From the NCBI GenBank assembly GCA_003647065.1, contig QMMC01000015.1:1-34265 (forward strand): DNA of 34,265 nucleotides, written 5' to 3'. A model generated the notes under the pieces. It made no database searches, was not told where the DNA came from, and worked only from the letters and a program-made list of their open reading frames with translations. The stretch is from Deltaproteobacteria bacterium (lineage in GTDB: Bacteria > Myxococcota_A > Polyangia > Polyangiales > B10-G4). Position 1 is the first letter of the stretch. Every line of letters starts with the position of its first letter. Positions 21,017 to 30,383 of the stretch are shown piece after piece. The translations under genes and the position numbers were made by a program.

Positions 21017-22918
21017 TTGGGCATGACGGACACTCGGATACTGATCTTACTCGGATTGCTCCTCGCCTCGTGCAGCAGCAGCGGTGGCAACAGTGACGGA
21101 GGCGCTGCCGTCAGTGCCGACGCGGATCGCAATGCACCCGACGCGGACCGCAACGCGCCTGACGCGGATCGCAACGCGCCCGACGCGGACCCCAGTGTTG
21201 CGGATGGAGGGGCAACGACTGCTTGCGCCGGCGAAGTGCCTCGTTGCGCGGACCACGAAACGCGCCGCTATTGCAGCGGGGGCGAGTGGTTCGACGAGAC
21301 ATGTGCGACCGGCTCGGGATGCGTTGCGGGCGCATGCGTGCCGGGCGCCTGCTCGGATGAATGCAACCTCGGCGAGTCGAGCGGCGCCGGTACTTGCGAG
21401 GTCTACGACATCCGCTCCTCGACGTGGACCGCGACGAGCCCGGTTGCCTCTACTCACGATCGCGCTCGTGAGTACAATCGATGGCTGCGGCGGGACAGCC
21501 TGGCCGCTGGGGGCGTGGGCAGCGTGCGCTACAGCGATCCGCCCAGCTACGACAACCCCGTGTACATGGGGGGCCTGGGCGATTCTGCCCTCTGGACCGG
21601 TACCTACTTGGCTGCCGAGGCTCTACGTCTTCAGGCCACGGGTTCGGCCGATGCTCGCGCCAACGTGATTGAGCTCGTCAACACGCTGCATGTTTGGTTC
21701 AACGTATCCGGTGATCCCGGCCTCCTCGCTCGCTTTGCCATCCCCAGCGACACGCCGCGCCCCGTGGTCCTCGGCGACATGAACTGTGCGGACGCCCGGG
21801 CCTTTTGCGGCGTCGATTACGAGGGAACCAACTACGATTACGTCGGCAATATCAGTCGAGACCAATACCAGGGGGTGATGCTCGGCTACGCCTTGGCCTA
21901 TGAAGCGTTGAGCTCGGAGGATGAGGCGACGCGAGGGCTCATTCGCGATGATGTGGTGGAGTTCGTCGAGGAACTGATGAAGGAGCGCACGCTTCCCGTC
22001 GAGATCACGGTGAACGGCTTCTCCGCCGGCGTCCGCAACATCAACCTGCGTTTCGTGATCCTCGATACTCGTGAGCTGCGCGACGGGGTCATCGAGTTGT
22101 CCGTCGACACCAGCAACGTCGCGAATTCCAACGTGACTGGTTTTCGCGAGTTCGCCCCGAACATGGCCCACATGATTCGCCAACTCCCCCTGCTCGGCTC
22201 CACCCCAGACATACGCCGCTCAGGGACTGCGATCATGCTGATGTCCTTCTTTCAGGTGGCTCTCGAAGTCAGCGAGAACGTCCCCGCCTATGCGAGTCGC
22301 CGTGCATCGATTCTCGAGTACTACGACAGCGCCTCGGGGCAAGGTGGCAACGCGAACGACTGGCTCGATATCGCCGAGGACTGGGTCTACACCGGAAGCT
22401 GCGGCAGCGGATACTACGGCAACAACATCACCATGCTGCCCATGCACAATCTCGCTCGTCTGGAAACCGACCCGACTCGGTTGTCGGTCATTCGCGACGA
22501 GATCCTCCGCGGGAAGATGTGGAGCGATTTCGAGAACACCAAGAACAGCTTCTTCTCGTTCATCTATGCAGCCGACTATCCGGGGGTCAGCGCATCCGTG
22601 GCGAGCGATGCGGCCGCCCAGTTGGCGGGGTTTTCTTCGCCGCCCCGAGTCAGGGTCGGGGTCGATTTGCGAACTGACGCCAGGTACATGCCCCACCAAA
22701 GTGGATGCTCGGACCAGACCGGACACGATGGCGCCGTCGATGTGGCGGACCGCGTGGTCGAAGATTTCATGTGGCAGAGGCACCCCTGGGGCCTTCACGA
22801 CACCGCCGACCTCGCGCAGACCTTCCCCGGCGTCGATTACCTCATCGCCTACTGGCTCGGCCGCAAAGAGAACTTCGTGAGCGATGACAAGGTAGGCACC
22901 TGCCTCGCATGGCACTAA
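21017..22918 (+). CDS. Large lipoprotein, possible alpha/alpha-barrel domain
   Basis: The protein has 633 residues. The TTG at 21017 has GGAG 7 nt upstream; the ATG at 21023 is in frame two codons later and may be the start instead. A signal peptide with lipobox LASC (Cys19 from the TTG) is followed by a low-complexity linker with three DADRNAP heptads, then a Cys-rich head (CAGEVPRCAD ... CNLGESS). The main domain (about 150-633) is helical with Trp, Tyr and Asp/Asn-rich motifs (YMGGLGDSALWTGTYLAAEA, YDYVGNISRDQYQGVMLGYA, MLPMHNLARLE, WQRHPWGLHD). This suggests an alpha/alpha-toroid such as found in glycan-active proteins, but I cannot name a family. The beta-helix gene follows 15 nt downstream. 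Confidence 0.82.
   Translation: MGMTDTRILILLGLLLASCSSSGGNSDGGAAVSADADRNAPDADRNAPDADRNAPDADPSVADGGATTACAGEVPRCADHETRRYCSGGEWFDETCATGSGCVAGACVPGACSDECNLGESSGAGTCEVYDIRSSTWTATSPVASTHDRAREYNRWLRRDSLAAGGVGSVRYSDPPSYDNPVYMGGLGDSALWTGTYLAAEALRLQATGSADARANVIELVNTLHVWFNVSGDPGLLARFAIPSDTPRPVVLGDMNCADARAFCGVDYEGTNYDYVGNISRDQYQGVMLGYALAYEALSSEDEATRGLIRDDVVEFVEELMKERTLPVEITVNGFSAGVRNINLRFVILDTRELRDGVIELSVDTSNVANSNVTGFREFAPNMAHMIRQLPLLGSTPDIRRSGTAIMLMSFFQVALEVSENVPAYASRRASILEYYDSASGQGGNANDWLDIAEDWVYTGSCGSGYYGNNITMLPMHNLARLETDPTRLSVIRDEILRGKMWSDFENTKNSFFSFIYAADYPGVSASVASDAAAQLAGFSSPPRVRVGVDLRTDARYMPHQSGCSDQTGHDGAVDVADRVVEDFMWQRHPWGLHDTADLAQTFPGVDYLIAYWLGRKENFVSDDKVGTCLAWH
21119..21190 (+). repeat. 21-bp tandem repeat coding for DADRNAP heptads
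   Basis: Three copies of a 21-bp unit (21119-21139, 21140-21160, 21161-21181) and the start of a fourth encode DADRNAP heptads in the linker of the lipoprotein. Copies differ at third positions (GCGGATCGCAATGCACC vs GCGGACCGCAACGCGCC). In-frame repeats of this kind vary in number between strains and set the linker length. Confidence 0.8.
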
Positions 22919-22933
22919 ACTGTTCGAGTTGGC

Positions 22934-24194
22934 ATGTCTTCCGGCCCAGTCATCTCGATGGTCGTCGCCGTGTTCGCGCTGGTGGCGTTCGCCTGCGGTG
23001 ACGACGTAGACGTCGTGACCGATAGTGGTAGCACCGATACCGGGACCGACGGCGGAGGCACCGGGACCCCAATCGACATCCCGTGGCTCGCCGCTGGGGC
23101 GCCTCCCGTCGGTCTGACGCCGTGTCCCGATGGGTGGCGCGAGGTCACGGGAGCCTACGTGACCGAGTGTGATCCATATCCCGAAGCGGGCCCCGAGGCC
23201 TGTGGGCCGGGCGAAGCGCACTTCCCGGGGGAGCCCGGGTGCCGGGCTGTCGGCGCAGCGTGCCCCTCGGGGGACTATGCGACCGTGCTACCGAGTACCG
23301 GCGAGATCATCTACGTGAAGGCGGGGGCGGACCCCGGCGGAGAAGGCTCGCGTTCGTCGCCCTACGGCTCGCTTTCCGAGGTGAGTTGGTTGACGGTCAC
23401 CGCTGGCACGACGGTTGCGCTGGCCAAGGGAACCTACGCGGGCACCCTGCCGCTCCAACCCGGAGCGCAAGTCATCGGAGCGTGTGCCCGGGACACGATC
23501 GTCACTGGCGTCGACGCGCCTGTGCTCGCGGTCGTCACGGTGAACCGCAGTGGTGCTCCGGCGGTGGTTCGAAACTTGTCGATCGCTGACGCTCCTCAGA
23601 TCGGGGCCGTGGTTCGGGTGGGTCGTGAACTCACTCTCGAGGGGGTGATCATCGAAAGGTCGCGCATTGCGGGGCTGGTGGCCGGCGGTTCCGGGGCGGT
23701 GCTGACGCTCGACGACGTCGTCGTTCGCGGTGTTCGGCCAGAAGCCGGCACCGGCGCCCTCGGTCGAACGCTCAGTCCAGGTCGGAGTCGTAGCGTTGGC
23801 TGCGGCGACTATCGAGCTTCGCGATTTCGCGCTCACGACCGTCTCGCATTCGGAGTGCGCTTCCTCGACATGCCCCGACGAGGTGCTGGGGTACGGCGCC
23901 GCTGCCATCTCCGCGACCATGCGTCTCGAGAGGTTTCTCATTCAGAACGCGGCGACCTGCGGGGTCTTCGTGGCCCCCCTCGCCACTTTCGGAGAAGCCG
24001 ATGAGCCAGAGGAGCCTCCGTTCTTGGAGCTCGCTTCGGGGATGGTTTCCGAGGCCGTGATCGGTGCCTGCGTTCAGGTGGACGGATACGATCTGAGTCG
24101 CCTCACCGACGACGTGGCATACAGCGCCACCGGCACAAACCTCGACACCACGATGCTCCCGGTGCCGGGGACGGTGGGCGCGGCGGGTCCCTGA
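22934..24194 (+). pseudogene. Beta-helix-type lipoprotein split by a frameshift
   Basis: The first frame (22934-about 23765) encodes a signal peptide with lipobox VAFAC (Cys21), a Cys-containing head and a right-handed-beta-helix-like domain: IYVKAGADPGGEGSRSSPYG, then stacked VxVxGV-type rungs up to LTLDDVVVRGVRPEAGTG. After that this frame turns into Arg-rich sequence (GRSRSVGCGDYRASRFRAHD), while the +1 frame carries the expected continuation (VQVGVVALAAATIELRDFAL, then MRLERFLIQNAATCGVFV) to the stop at 24194. One extra base (or two missing) near 23755-23790 explains this. Joined, the protein would have about 419 residues. There is no long homopolymer at the site. It may be a real inactivating mutation or an assembly error. 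There is no Shine-Dalgarno; the gene lies 15 nt after the previous one. Confidence 0.8.
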
Positions 24195-24210
24195 AGCAGA
24201 ATCCGTGGCG

Positions 24211-24257
24211 GCTTGTTCTGGGGGGGCTTGGCCCTGACCGTCCCGGTCAGAACAAGC
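24211..24257. terminator. Inverted repeat between convergent genes
   Basis: GCTTGTTCTG (24211-24220) and CAGAACAAGC (24248-24257) are exact reverse complements around a 27-nt GC-rich centre. The element includes the last codons of the minus-strand FG-GAP gene and follows the beta-helix gene. A bidirectional transcription end is likely, although no T-run is present. Confidence 0.45.
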
Positions 24258-26646
24258 AGAGCGCCGCGGCCGGGGCCCCGAGGTCATTGCCGGGGTGGCA
24301 GTCGGCGACCTCGTCGTCCGGGTCGACCTCGACCAGGAGCTCGTCGGCCGAGGTGACGGTGCCGCGGCAGCCGATCTCTTCGCATTCGCCGGGCTCGAGG
24401 AGGCGCGTCGTGGTGGACTCGCAGACCGCCACGGCGCCCTCGGTGAATCGCACGGTCACGCCGTCGATGACCGGGTTCGTCCCGCGATTGCAGACCCGCG
24501 CTCGGAGATCGAGGTCAGCGGGGAGCTCCGCCGTGCAAATTTCGTCGACATTGAAGAACACCACGGTGAGGTCGGCGATGTTGAGCACGCCGAGGTCGCC
24601 CTGGACGTTTTGCCGGAAGTTGTTGAGGCCCGGGACGGTCCAGTTCTGCTGCCAGGCGCTGGTCTGGACGACCTGAGCATCGTCCGTGACGTGGGTGACC
24701 GAGTAGGCGTGTTGGTTCCATATGGGACGCGACGAGGCCCAGCGGTCCTCGGGGTCGCGGAGGATCACGAAGCCGTTCTGGGCGACGTGGGCGTCACCCC
24801 CGGGGAAGAGCGGGTCCATCGCCGGGCACCCTGTATTCATGGTTCGGGCCACCACGATCTCGGTCGCGAAGTCACCGTCGACGTCGGCGATGATCGGCAG
24901 CTCGAAGCCGGTCCCACTCGAGGCCGGCGTGCTGAAGAGCACCTCGCCGTTCGCCCCGTCGTAGACGCGCAAGTAGCACTCGTCGCGGTAGACCGCTTCT
25001 CCGCGGCCGTCTCCGTTGAAGTCGAAGATGCTCGACCCCGTGCCGCTGGACGAGAAATCGCTCGACGGCTGGGCCCAGAGCACGCCGTTTGGCAGGCCCG
25101 TGCCCGCCGCGCCCCGGACGCAGGTGCCCCCGGGGCGCTGGGGCTCCGCCGAATCCGGCGTGTCGTCGCAGTCGAAGTCGTAGACGGCGTAGAACTCGTT
25201 GGCCGCCGCCGCGAACTCTACCTGTCCGTCGCCGTCGAAGTCGCTCGCCGTCGGCGCCCCGCCGTGGCCGCCTGCCACGCCGGTCGAATGATGAAGCTCG
25301 ATCGGCCCGAAGATCACCGTGCCGTCGAGGGTCTGCACGCGGATGGTGCCGGTCGTCGTCGGATCGAAGACGTTCGTCTCCGCCGATACGACGATCACCT
25401 CCGGGAGGTTGTTGGGGGTGGGCATGCCTGGAAGCACCGAATACTGGCCGAGGTCGGCAAGGCCAATATGTCCCGTGCGATGGGCCGGTAGCGAAGAGAA
25501 GTAGCTCTCGTCGACCCACTCAGTGGTGACCGGGTCCCACTCGGCGATGCGCGTCCCGGTCACGAGCTCGACCCGCCCATCGAGGTCGACGTCGGCGGCG
25601 GTGTGCATCGGACCGTGGGTGATGTAGGTGACGGGTTCGACCGCGTTCTGTAGGCAGCCGAGGTGGTCGAAGACCATGGTGCCGATGAGGATCTCCGGGT
25701 CTCCGTCGTCGTCGAGGTCGAAGACCCCGGGCCCGAAGTTCGCCGAGTTGGTCGCGATGTCCACGGCTGTGCCGGTCTCGCAGTCGCGCCCATACCAGAG
25801 CCGATTGGCGCTCGGCGTGCCCCCGGTGACGGAGACCGAGAGGGCATAGAGATTCAGCGGGACCGAGTTGCCCGCCCCGGTCGTCCGGTGCATGCCGATG
25901 ATCTCCGGGTGGCCGCCGGTCGGCACGTCACCGTCGAGATCAACCACGGCCCACTGCGTGCCATAGCCCGGGCGGTTGGCGTCGTCCGAATCCCCTGCGC
26001 CGCCAATCTGCAGCTGCTCCTCGCAGGTCCGCCCATCGAAGATGCGTAAGGTGCCGATTCGCGCCGACAGGCCGCTGTCGTGGAACCAGGTGGTCGCGAT
26101 GATCGACGGTTGGAGGCGCCCCGGGTCCTCGTCGAGGTTGAGGTCGGCGACGATGGGCGCGGTATAGATTAGAGCCGAGGCGGTGTTTGGGTCGCCGGCG
26201 GCCGGGCCGGTCCACTCGCATTGGACGGTGGGCAGGACATCTTCGAGGGTGTTTGGGCGTTGGCACGCCGGGTCGTTGATCACCTCTGGCGGCACGCCGT
26301 AGGGAAGGCACTCGCCGTCGGCGCTGCAATACGAGTCGCCCGGGCAATCGTCGTGGGTCGTGCACGTGCCGAGGTCTGGAACGCAGGTGCCAAAGCGACA
26401 CCGGGCGGTTCCCATACAGGCCGGGGTGCAACCGCCAGCGTCGGCGTCGCCCGTGCCCGAGTCCGTCGCGGCCCCGCTGTCGCCGGCGGTTCCCGAGTCG
26501 CCCGCGTCCCCTGCATCTCCGGCGTCCACCGGGCCGCCGTCGACGTCGGGTGAGTCCGAACAGTCGCAACCGATTACGGAGAAGAGGGCGAGGCAGAGCG
26601 CCCACCTCGAGATGGAGAGCAGGTGGACTGACGATGAATGACGCAC
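24247..26646 (-). CDS. FG-GAP/VCBS-repeat lipoprotein
   Basis: The protein has 799 residues and a GTG start with GGGAG 5 nt upstream. The signal peptide ends in SVIGC (Cys27). Next come a long Asp/Gly/Ala/Ser linker (GDAGDAGDSGTAGDSG...) and a Cys-rich module (CTPACMGTARCRFGTCVPDLG; CTTHDDCPGD). The main domain has beta-propeller repeats with Ca-binding-like DxDxDG loops: VDLDGDVPTGGHPEIIG, FDLDDDGDPEILIG, ADVDLDGRVELVTG, SDFDGDGQVEFAAAANEF, FDFNGDGRGEAVY, IADVDGDFATEIVVA. A C-terminal CARDB-like region (ICTAELPADLDLRARVCNRG) is typical of myxobacterial large lipoproteins. It is a surface protein, perhaps adhesive; no enzyme activity is visible. It lies 52 nt downstream of the DUF362 gene. 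Confidence 0.9.
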   Translation of the reverse strand: MRHSSSVHLLSISRWALCLALFSVIGCDCSDSPDVDGGPVDAGDAGDAGDSGTAGDSGAATDSGTGDADAGGCTPACMGTARCRFGTCVPDLGTCTTHDDCPGDSYCSADGECLPYGVPPEVINDPACQRPNTLEDVLPTVQCEWTGPAAGDPNTASALIYTAPIVADLNLDEDPGRLQPSIIATTWFHDSGLSARIGTLRIFDGRTCEEQLQIGGAGDSDDANRPGYGTQWAVVDLDGDVPTGGHPEIIGMHRTTGAGNSVPLNLYALSVSVTGGTPSANRLWYGRDCETGTAVDIATNSANFGPGVFDLDDDGDPEILIGTMVFDHLGCLQNAVEPVTYITHGPMHTAADVDLDGRVELVTGTRIAEWDPVTTEWVDESYFSSLPAHRTGHIGLADLGQYSVLPGMPTPNNLPEVIVVSAETNVFDPTTTGTIRVQTLDGTVIFGPIELHHSTGVAGGHGGAPTASDFDGDGQVEFAAAANEFYAVYDFDCDDTPDSAEPQRPGGTCVRGAAGTGLPNGVLWAQPSSDFSSSGTGSSIFDFNGDGRGEAVYRDECYLRVYDGANGEVLFSTPASSGTGFELPIIADVDGDFATEIVVARTMNTGCPAMDPLFPGGDAHVAQNGFVILRDPEDRWASSRPIWNQHAYSVTHVTDDAQVVQTSAWQQNWTVPGLNNFRQNVQGDLGVLNIADLTVVFFNVDEICTAELPADLDLRARVCNRGTNPVIDGVTVRFTEGAVAVCESTTTRLLEPGECEEIGCRGTVTSADELLVEVDPDDEVADCHPGNDLGAPAAALCLF

Positions 26647-26698
26647 GGGGACTCCCTGGTAAGCCAGCTCAGTGTAGCGGACTTTGCGGCGTCGTCGT

Positions 26699-28762
26699 TC
26701 ACTCGCGGCGCACCAACCGCAGCCAGCCGAAGCGCGCGGGCACGTGGAAGTTCGGGCGCTCGGTGTAGGTCGGGAAGCGGGCGAGGTGCGTGCGATCGCC
26801 GCGGGGGCCGGCGATGCGGTAAAGGGCGAGCTTGAGTTGGGAGGGATTGAGGGTTTCCCGGCCGACGGCCGCGGCGGGGATGCGTACCTCGATGGTGAAG
26901 CGTCGTGCTTCTTCGTCGACCCGGGTGCCGAGGGTCATTCCGCTCGACCATTCCACGTCGCCGCGGGGGCGACGGCTGCGGTCGATGTCGATGTCCATAA
27001 AGTGCCCCCGGGGGCCGAACTCGTATTCCCGGTAGGTGCCGCGGGAGCGCGGGGAGTGGTCGAGGAAGACCTCGACGGCGTCGAAGCGATAGAGGTTCGG
27101 GTGTTCCGTTTCTATCGGGGCCTCGGCGTCGACGTTCAAGGACTCGTAGGCGCAGTCGAAGGCGAAGTAGAGCGCCTCGGGGGTCCATAGGGCCCGTCCG
27201 AGGGTCTCGGGTCCCGCGTCGCGGCCGCGCCAGTCGGTGTCGATGGGCATGACCTCGGCGTGGGACCACGCTTCCTCGTCGAGGACCCCGTCGATGGTCG
27301 GCGCCTCGGTGGCTCGGCGCGCGGTCATGGCGTTTTCGATCCACGGGAGCGCGCCCATGGGGGAGGGGCTCCTGCCGATTTCGAAGCCCGGCATGCCACG
27401 GTAGTGGGCCACCCGGCGGCCACCCGCGCGACTCCGGAACGAAGCATCGCCGACGATCGTGATGCCCCGGAGGACGTCGGTCGTCTGCCAGAATCGCCGC
27501 GCTGCTTCTTCCACCAAGGGCGGCGAGGCGTGGCCGATCTCCCGGGCGAGGTCCGCATTGTCGAGGTAGCCCATGTATTCGATGGCGACGGCTTCGGCGA
27601 AGACCGGGTTGGTGCTGCCGATGGCGACGCCGTCGTCGAGGGGCTCGATGAGCGCGAAGCCGTCGCCGGCGACCGGGGGCACGCCGTCGATGAGGGTGGC
27701 ATCCGGGAGGGCGATTTCGAGCACGTCGACGATGCGCTCGGCGAAGGCCTCGAGGGCCGCGGTGTAGGCGGCGCGGTTGTCGTCGTGCTGGTTGCGAAAG
27801 CGATGCAGCCACGTGCCGAGCTCTCGGTGCATGCGCCCCGCTCCGCTCCGCGGGGCCTCGGCGCCTTCCATCACCACCAGGCCCATGTTGTTCTTGATCG
27901 CCAGGGTCATCACCGCGAAGCGGTGCATCTTCAAGCGCGGGACCGAGATGAAGAGCCCGTCTCGCAGGTGGCGGGCGACGATGCGGGGCAGCCGGAGGCC
28001 GGATTGCAGGCGCACGGCGTCGGCGTTCGGTGCGGCGAGGGTGGGCGCCAGGTCTCCGTCGGGGCCCCGGTCGTCGTAGAGGCCGTAGTACTTCACCTCT
28101 TCTTCTTCGAGCAGTCGGTCGAGGCCCGTCGCTCGCTGCCAGTCATCGAGCTGCTCGGGCCGGGACCACACCTCGACGATGCTGATCTCCCGGTGGCCCC
28201 GGGCCTTCAGGCAACGCACGACGCCGCGCAGGAAGTCGATGCCCGTCGTGCGCAGCTGGATGCCGTCATCGATGCGATGGGGGCGCAGCAGATTGATGCC
28301 GGCGAGGTTCGGCTTGATGAGCACCGGCGTATCGGCGGGCCGCCGCGGCACGACCTCTTCGCAGAGGCGCCGGCCCGCGGCTTCACCGTCCCGGGTGCGG
28401 ATGACGTGCACCTCGGCCTGTCGCTCCCGGCGCATCCGGGCCCGGTGGGCGGCGACCAGGGCGGCGACCCCGACTTCGTCCGACGCGTCTTCTTCGGCGC
28501 CGGGTTCGGTCTCGGTGGCTGCCGGATCGTCCGGCTCGCCGTGGTGCATCTCGGAGGCGGCGGTCACTTCGTCCGGGGCCGAAGGTTCAGATGCCTCCTG
28601 TTCTTCGTCCTCCCCGGCGGCACCGGCGGTCGGAGTGCCTGGGGTGCTCGGAGCACTGGTCGATGCCCGCGTGGGATCCGCCCGGTGCGGCTCGCTGGGA
28701 GCGTCGTCACCGCACCCGAAGGTGAGGGCGCCGCAGATCAGGGCAAGGACGTAGGGCCGCAC
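26699..28762 (-). CDS. DUF362 / CBM9-like fusion lipoprotein
   Basis: The protein has 687 residues and a GTG start. The signal peptide ends in LTFGC (Cys17), and a long Glu/Ala/Pro/Thr linker runs to about 95. Residues about 115-460 fit DUF362: VLIKPNLAGIN near 147, LISVPRLK-like FISVPRLKMHRF, LAIKNNMGLV, and VGSTNPVFAEAVAIEYMGY, with an IDGVPP segment. Residues about 490-687 resemble a CBM9/DOMON-like beta-sandwich: APTIDGVLDEEAWSHAEV, ALYFAFDC, VEVFLDHSPRSRGTYREYEF, SQLKLALYRI. DUF362 occurs in ferredoxin-linked and uncharacterised proteins; no 4Fe-4S motif is seen here. A secreted carbohydrate-binding role is possible. TACCCT lies 6 nt before the GTG. Confidence 0.85.
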   Translation of the reverse strand: MRPYVLALICGALTFGCGDDAPSEPHRADPTRASTSAPSTPGTPTAGAAGEDEEQEASEPSAPDEVTAASEMHHGEPDDPAATETEPGAEEDASDEVGVAALVAAHRARMRRERQAEVHVIRTRDGEAAGRRLCEEVVPRRPADTPVLIKPNLAGINLLRPHRIDDGIQLRTTGIDFLRGVVRCLKARGHREISIVEVWSRPEQLDDWQRATGLDRLLEEEEVKYYGLYDDRGPDGDLAPTLAAPNADAVRLQSGLRLPRIVARHLRDGLFISVPRLKMHRFAVMTLAIKNNMGLVVMEGAEAPRSGAGRMHRELGTWLHRFRNQHDDNRAAYTAALEAFAERIVDVLEIALPDATLIDGVPPVAGDGFALIEPLDDGVAIGSTNPVFAEAVAIEYMGYLDNADLAREIGHASPPLVEEAARRFWQTTDVLRGITIVGDASFRSRAGGRRVAHYRGMPGFEIGRSPSPMGALPWIENAMTARRATEAPTIDGVLDEEAWSHAEVMPIDTDWRGRDAGPETLGRALWTPEALYFAFDCAYESLNVDAEAPIETEHPNLYRFDAVEVFLDHSPRSRGTYREYEFGPRGHFMDIDIDRSRRPRGDVEWSSGMTLGTRVDEEARRFTIEVRIPAAAVGRETLNPSQLKLALYRIAGPRGDRTHLARFPTYTERPNFHVPARFGWLRLVRRE

Positions 28763-28816
28763 GTGCCGAGGGTACCAGGCGCCGCGATGACCCGAGGTGA
28801 GATCGGAATCCCCCGG

Positions 28817-30124
28817 TCAGCCGAGGAGGCCGCCGAGGGACGCGGCGATCAGGGGCGCGGCGGTGAGCCAGGCGGCCGACAGGGCGACGTTGAGCCACGC
28901 GTTCATCTTCGATTCGTGGTGTTCGATGACAGCGACTCGATCGCCGGAGACCGTTCTCCAGGAGGCGGGTCCTTCGGCCGTACGGTAGCTCGGGGGCCGA
29001 TGTCGTCCTTGGGCCATCGCGAGGACCGGGCCCGGGGCGGTTGACGAGGTCGATATTCCTCGCTGCGGGGTCAGCCCGTCATCGAAGGCGATGCCGCCGT
29101 GTGCGTCCGTGTGACCGGCCCTCGCGCGCCGGGCGATGTGTGCCCGCCCCCACGCTACGGCGGCCAGGAGCAGAGCCAGGAGAGCCAGGGCAAGCCCCCC
29201 GGCTCCGGCGATGACCCAGCCTCTCGGGGGCGCGAGGGAGTCGGCGATACGTCGTGTCTCGACGTCGACGACCTCGCCGGTCGCGCCGTCGAGGGCGATG
29301 ATGTTGAATGACTCACCCATGAGCCAGAGATCGTGGGCGGCGTCGTGACGCACCGAGACGGGCCACCGGGAGTCCAACTCCACGGGCTCACCAAAACTCC
29401 GGGACCCGTCGGCGGGCGTCCCGAAGGAAACCTGGCAACGTGCTTCCGGCGTGCAGCTCCGGTGAAGGGTCTTGCCCGTGATGCGCACCTCGTCGCGGCG
29501 CTGACATCGCGAGGCCGCGCATTCATAGCCAGCGGGGCAGAGAGCCTCGGGGTCGGCCTCGGGGTTGCCGCCACACCACGTCATCCCGTCTGCGGTCGTG
29601 ACCGCGGGCAGCGTGCCGACCACCGTCAAGGTCTCCGCCCAAGCGCGGGGCTCCGGATTGCCCGCTCGGGCGAGGCCTCCCGGTACCAAGACGACCAGCG
29701 TTGTCAGCCCGGCGACGGCGCCGGCGGCCGCGATGAGACGCAACCGGCGCCCGGCCCCGAGCGCCACGACCGCGCCGCCGACGACGGCTGCTGCGCCAAA
29801 AAGCACCAGACCAATCAGATAGATTCCCACATCGCCCGTCCCGCAGCGCCAATGGCTCGTGACCACCGGCTCTGCGATCCAGGCCATGCAACCGAGCCAT
29901 ACCACCGGGGCCGTGGCCCCCACGCCGCCGGCGATCCCTGCCCCGAGGCGCCCCGGCGCCAACCAGGCCGCGATCACGGCGACCCCGAGGAGCCCCGCCG
30001 CGAGGAGCGGGGCCATTGGGAGAATCTCGCCTCCCATCGCGATGGTGAGGGCCAGGAAGAGAGAAACGCCGGCGGCGAGCCCTGAGACACCGCCCGCCAC
30101 AATCGCGTCTTTTGCCCGTTTCAC
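28817..30124 (-). CDS. Polytopic membrane protein with Cys-rich loop
   Basis: The protein has 435 residues from GTG 30124; longer ATG starts would add a basic, poorly conserved N-terminus. About five hydrophobic segments in the first 165 residues (AGGVSGLAAGVSLFLALTIA, LLAAGLLGVAVIAAWLAPG, IGLVLFGAAAVVGGAVVALG and so on) precede a Cys-rich outside domain (CGGNPEADPEALC, CAASRC, SCTPEARC). A further TM (VIAGAGGLALALLALLLAA) and a short cytoplasmic tail with a last hydrophobic run follow. I recognise no family. The DUF362 lipoprotein gene follows after 54 nt on the same strand. Confidence 0.75.
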   Translation of the reverse strand: MKRAKDAIVAGGVSGLAAGVSLFLALTIAMGGEILPMAPLLAAGLLGVAVIAAWLAPGRLGAGIAGGVGATAPVVWLGCMAWIAEPVVTSHWRCGTGDVGIYLIGLVLFGAAAVVGGAVVALGAGRRLRLIAAAGAVAGLTTLVVLVPGGLARAGNPEPRAWAETLTVVGTLPAVTTADGMTWCGGNPEADPEALCPAGYECAASRCQRRDEVRITGKTLHRSCTPEARCQVSFGTPADGSRSFGEPVELDSRWPVSVRHDAAHDLWLMGESFNIIALDGATGEVVDVETRRIADSLAPPRGWVIAGAGGLALALLALLLAAVAWGRAHIARRARAGHTDAHGGIAFDDGLTPQRGISTSSTAPGPVLAMAQGRHRPPSYRTAEGPASWRTVSGDRVAVIEHHESKMNAWLNVALSAAWLTAAPLIAASLGGLLG

Positions 30125-30383
30125 GGCTCTAGAACGCCCGAGGACTCGGGCGCTTACACCCCGCACCGCGATTCTTCTCTGGAAGCTCAGTAGCCGACCG
30201 ACATGCCGATGGCGCGCAGCACGCTCTCCCCGGGTCCCCTTCACAATTTCGCCTCATTTGCTCCTCGGAATCTCCTCGGCTCCTCCGCGGGGAGGCCTTG
30301 TCGGTCTTCTAAACCAGAGGAGTGGCGCGGCCTCCTCGGGTTCTCCGAGGTGACGCCGGGTCCAGGGAGAGTGAGGAGAGACC
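30125..30383. other. Divergent intergenic region with leader hairpin
   Basis: This is the non-coding gap between divergent membrane-protein genes. The only clear structure is CCTCGG-GTTCT-CCGAGG (30334-30350), a 6-bp hairpin 33 nt before the plus-strand ATG. Repeated TCCTCGG stretches occur around it. I see no convincing promoter or protein-coding frame. Confidence 0.4.

Noticed and set aside
24295-25491. A 398-codon open frame on the plus strand
   Set aside because: It is opposite the FG-GAP lipoprotein; its Val/Gly/Asp-rich sequence mirrors the DxDxDG repeats.
27260-29044. A 594-codon open frame on the plus strand
   Set aside because: It mirrors the DUF362 fusion gene and has no recognisable domain, signal or ribosome-binding site.
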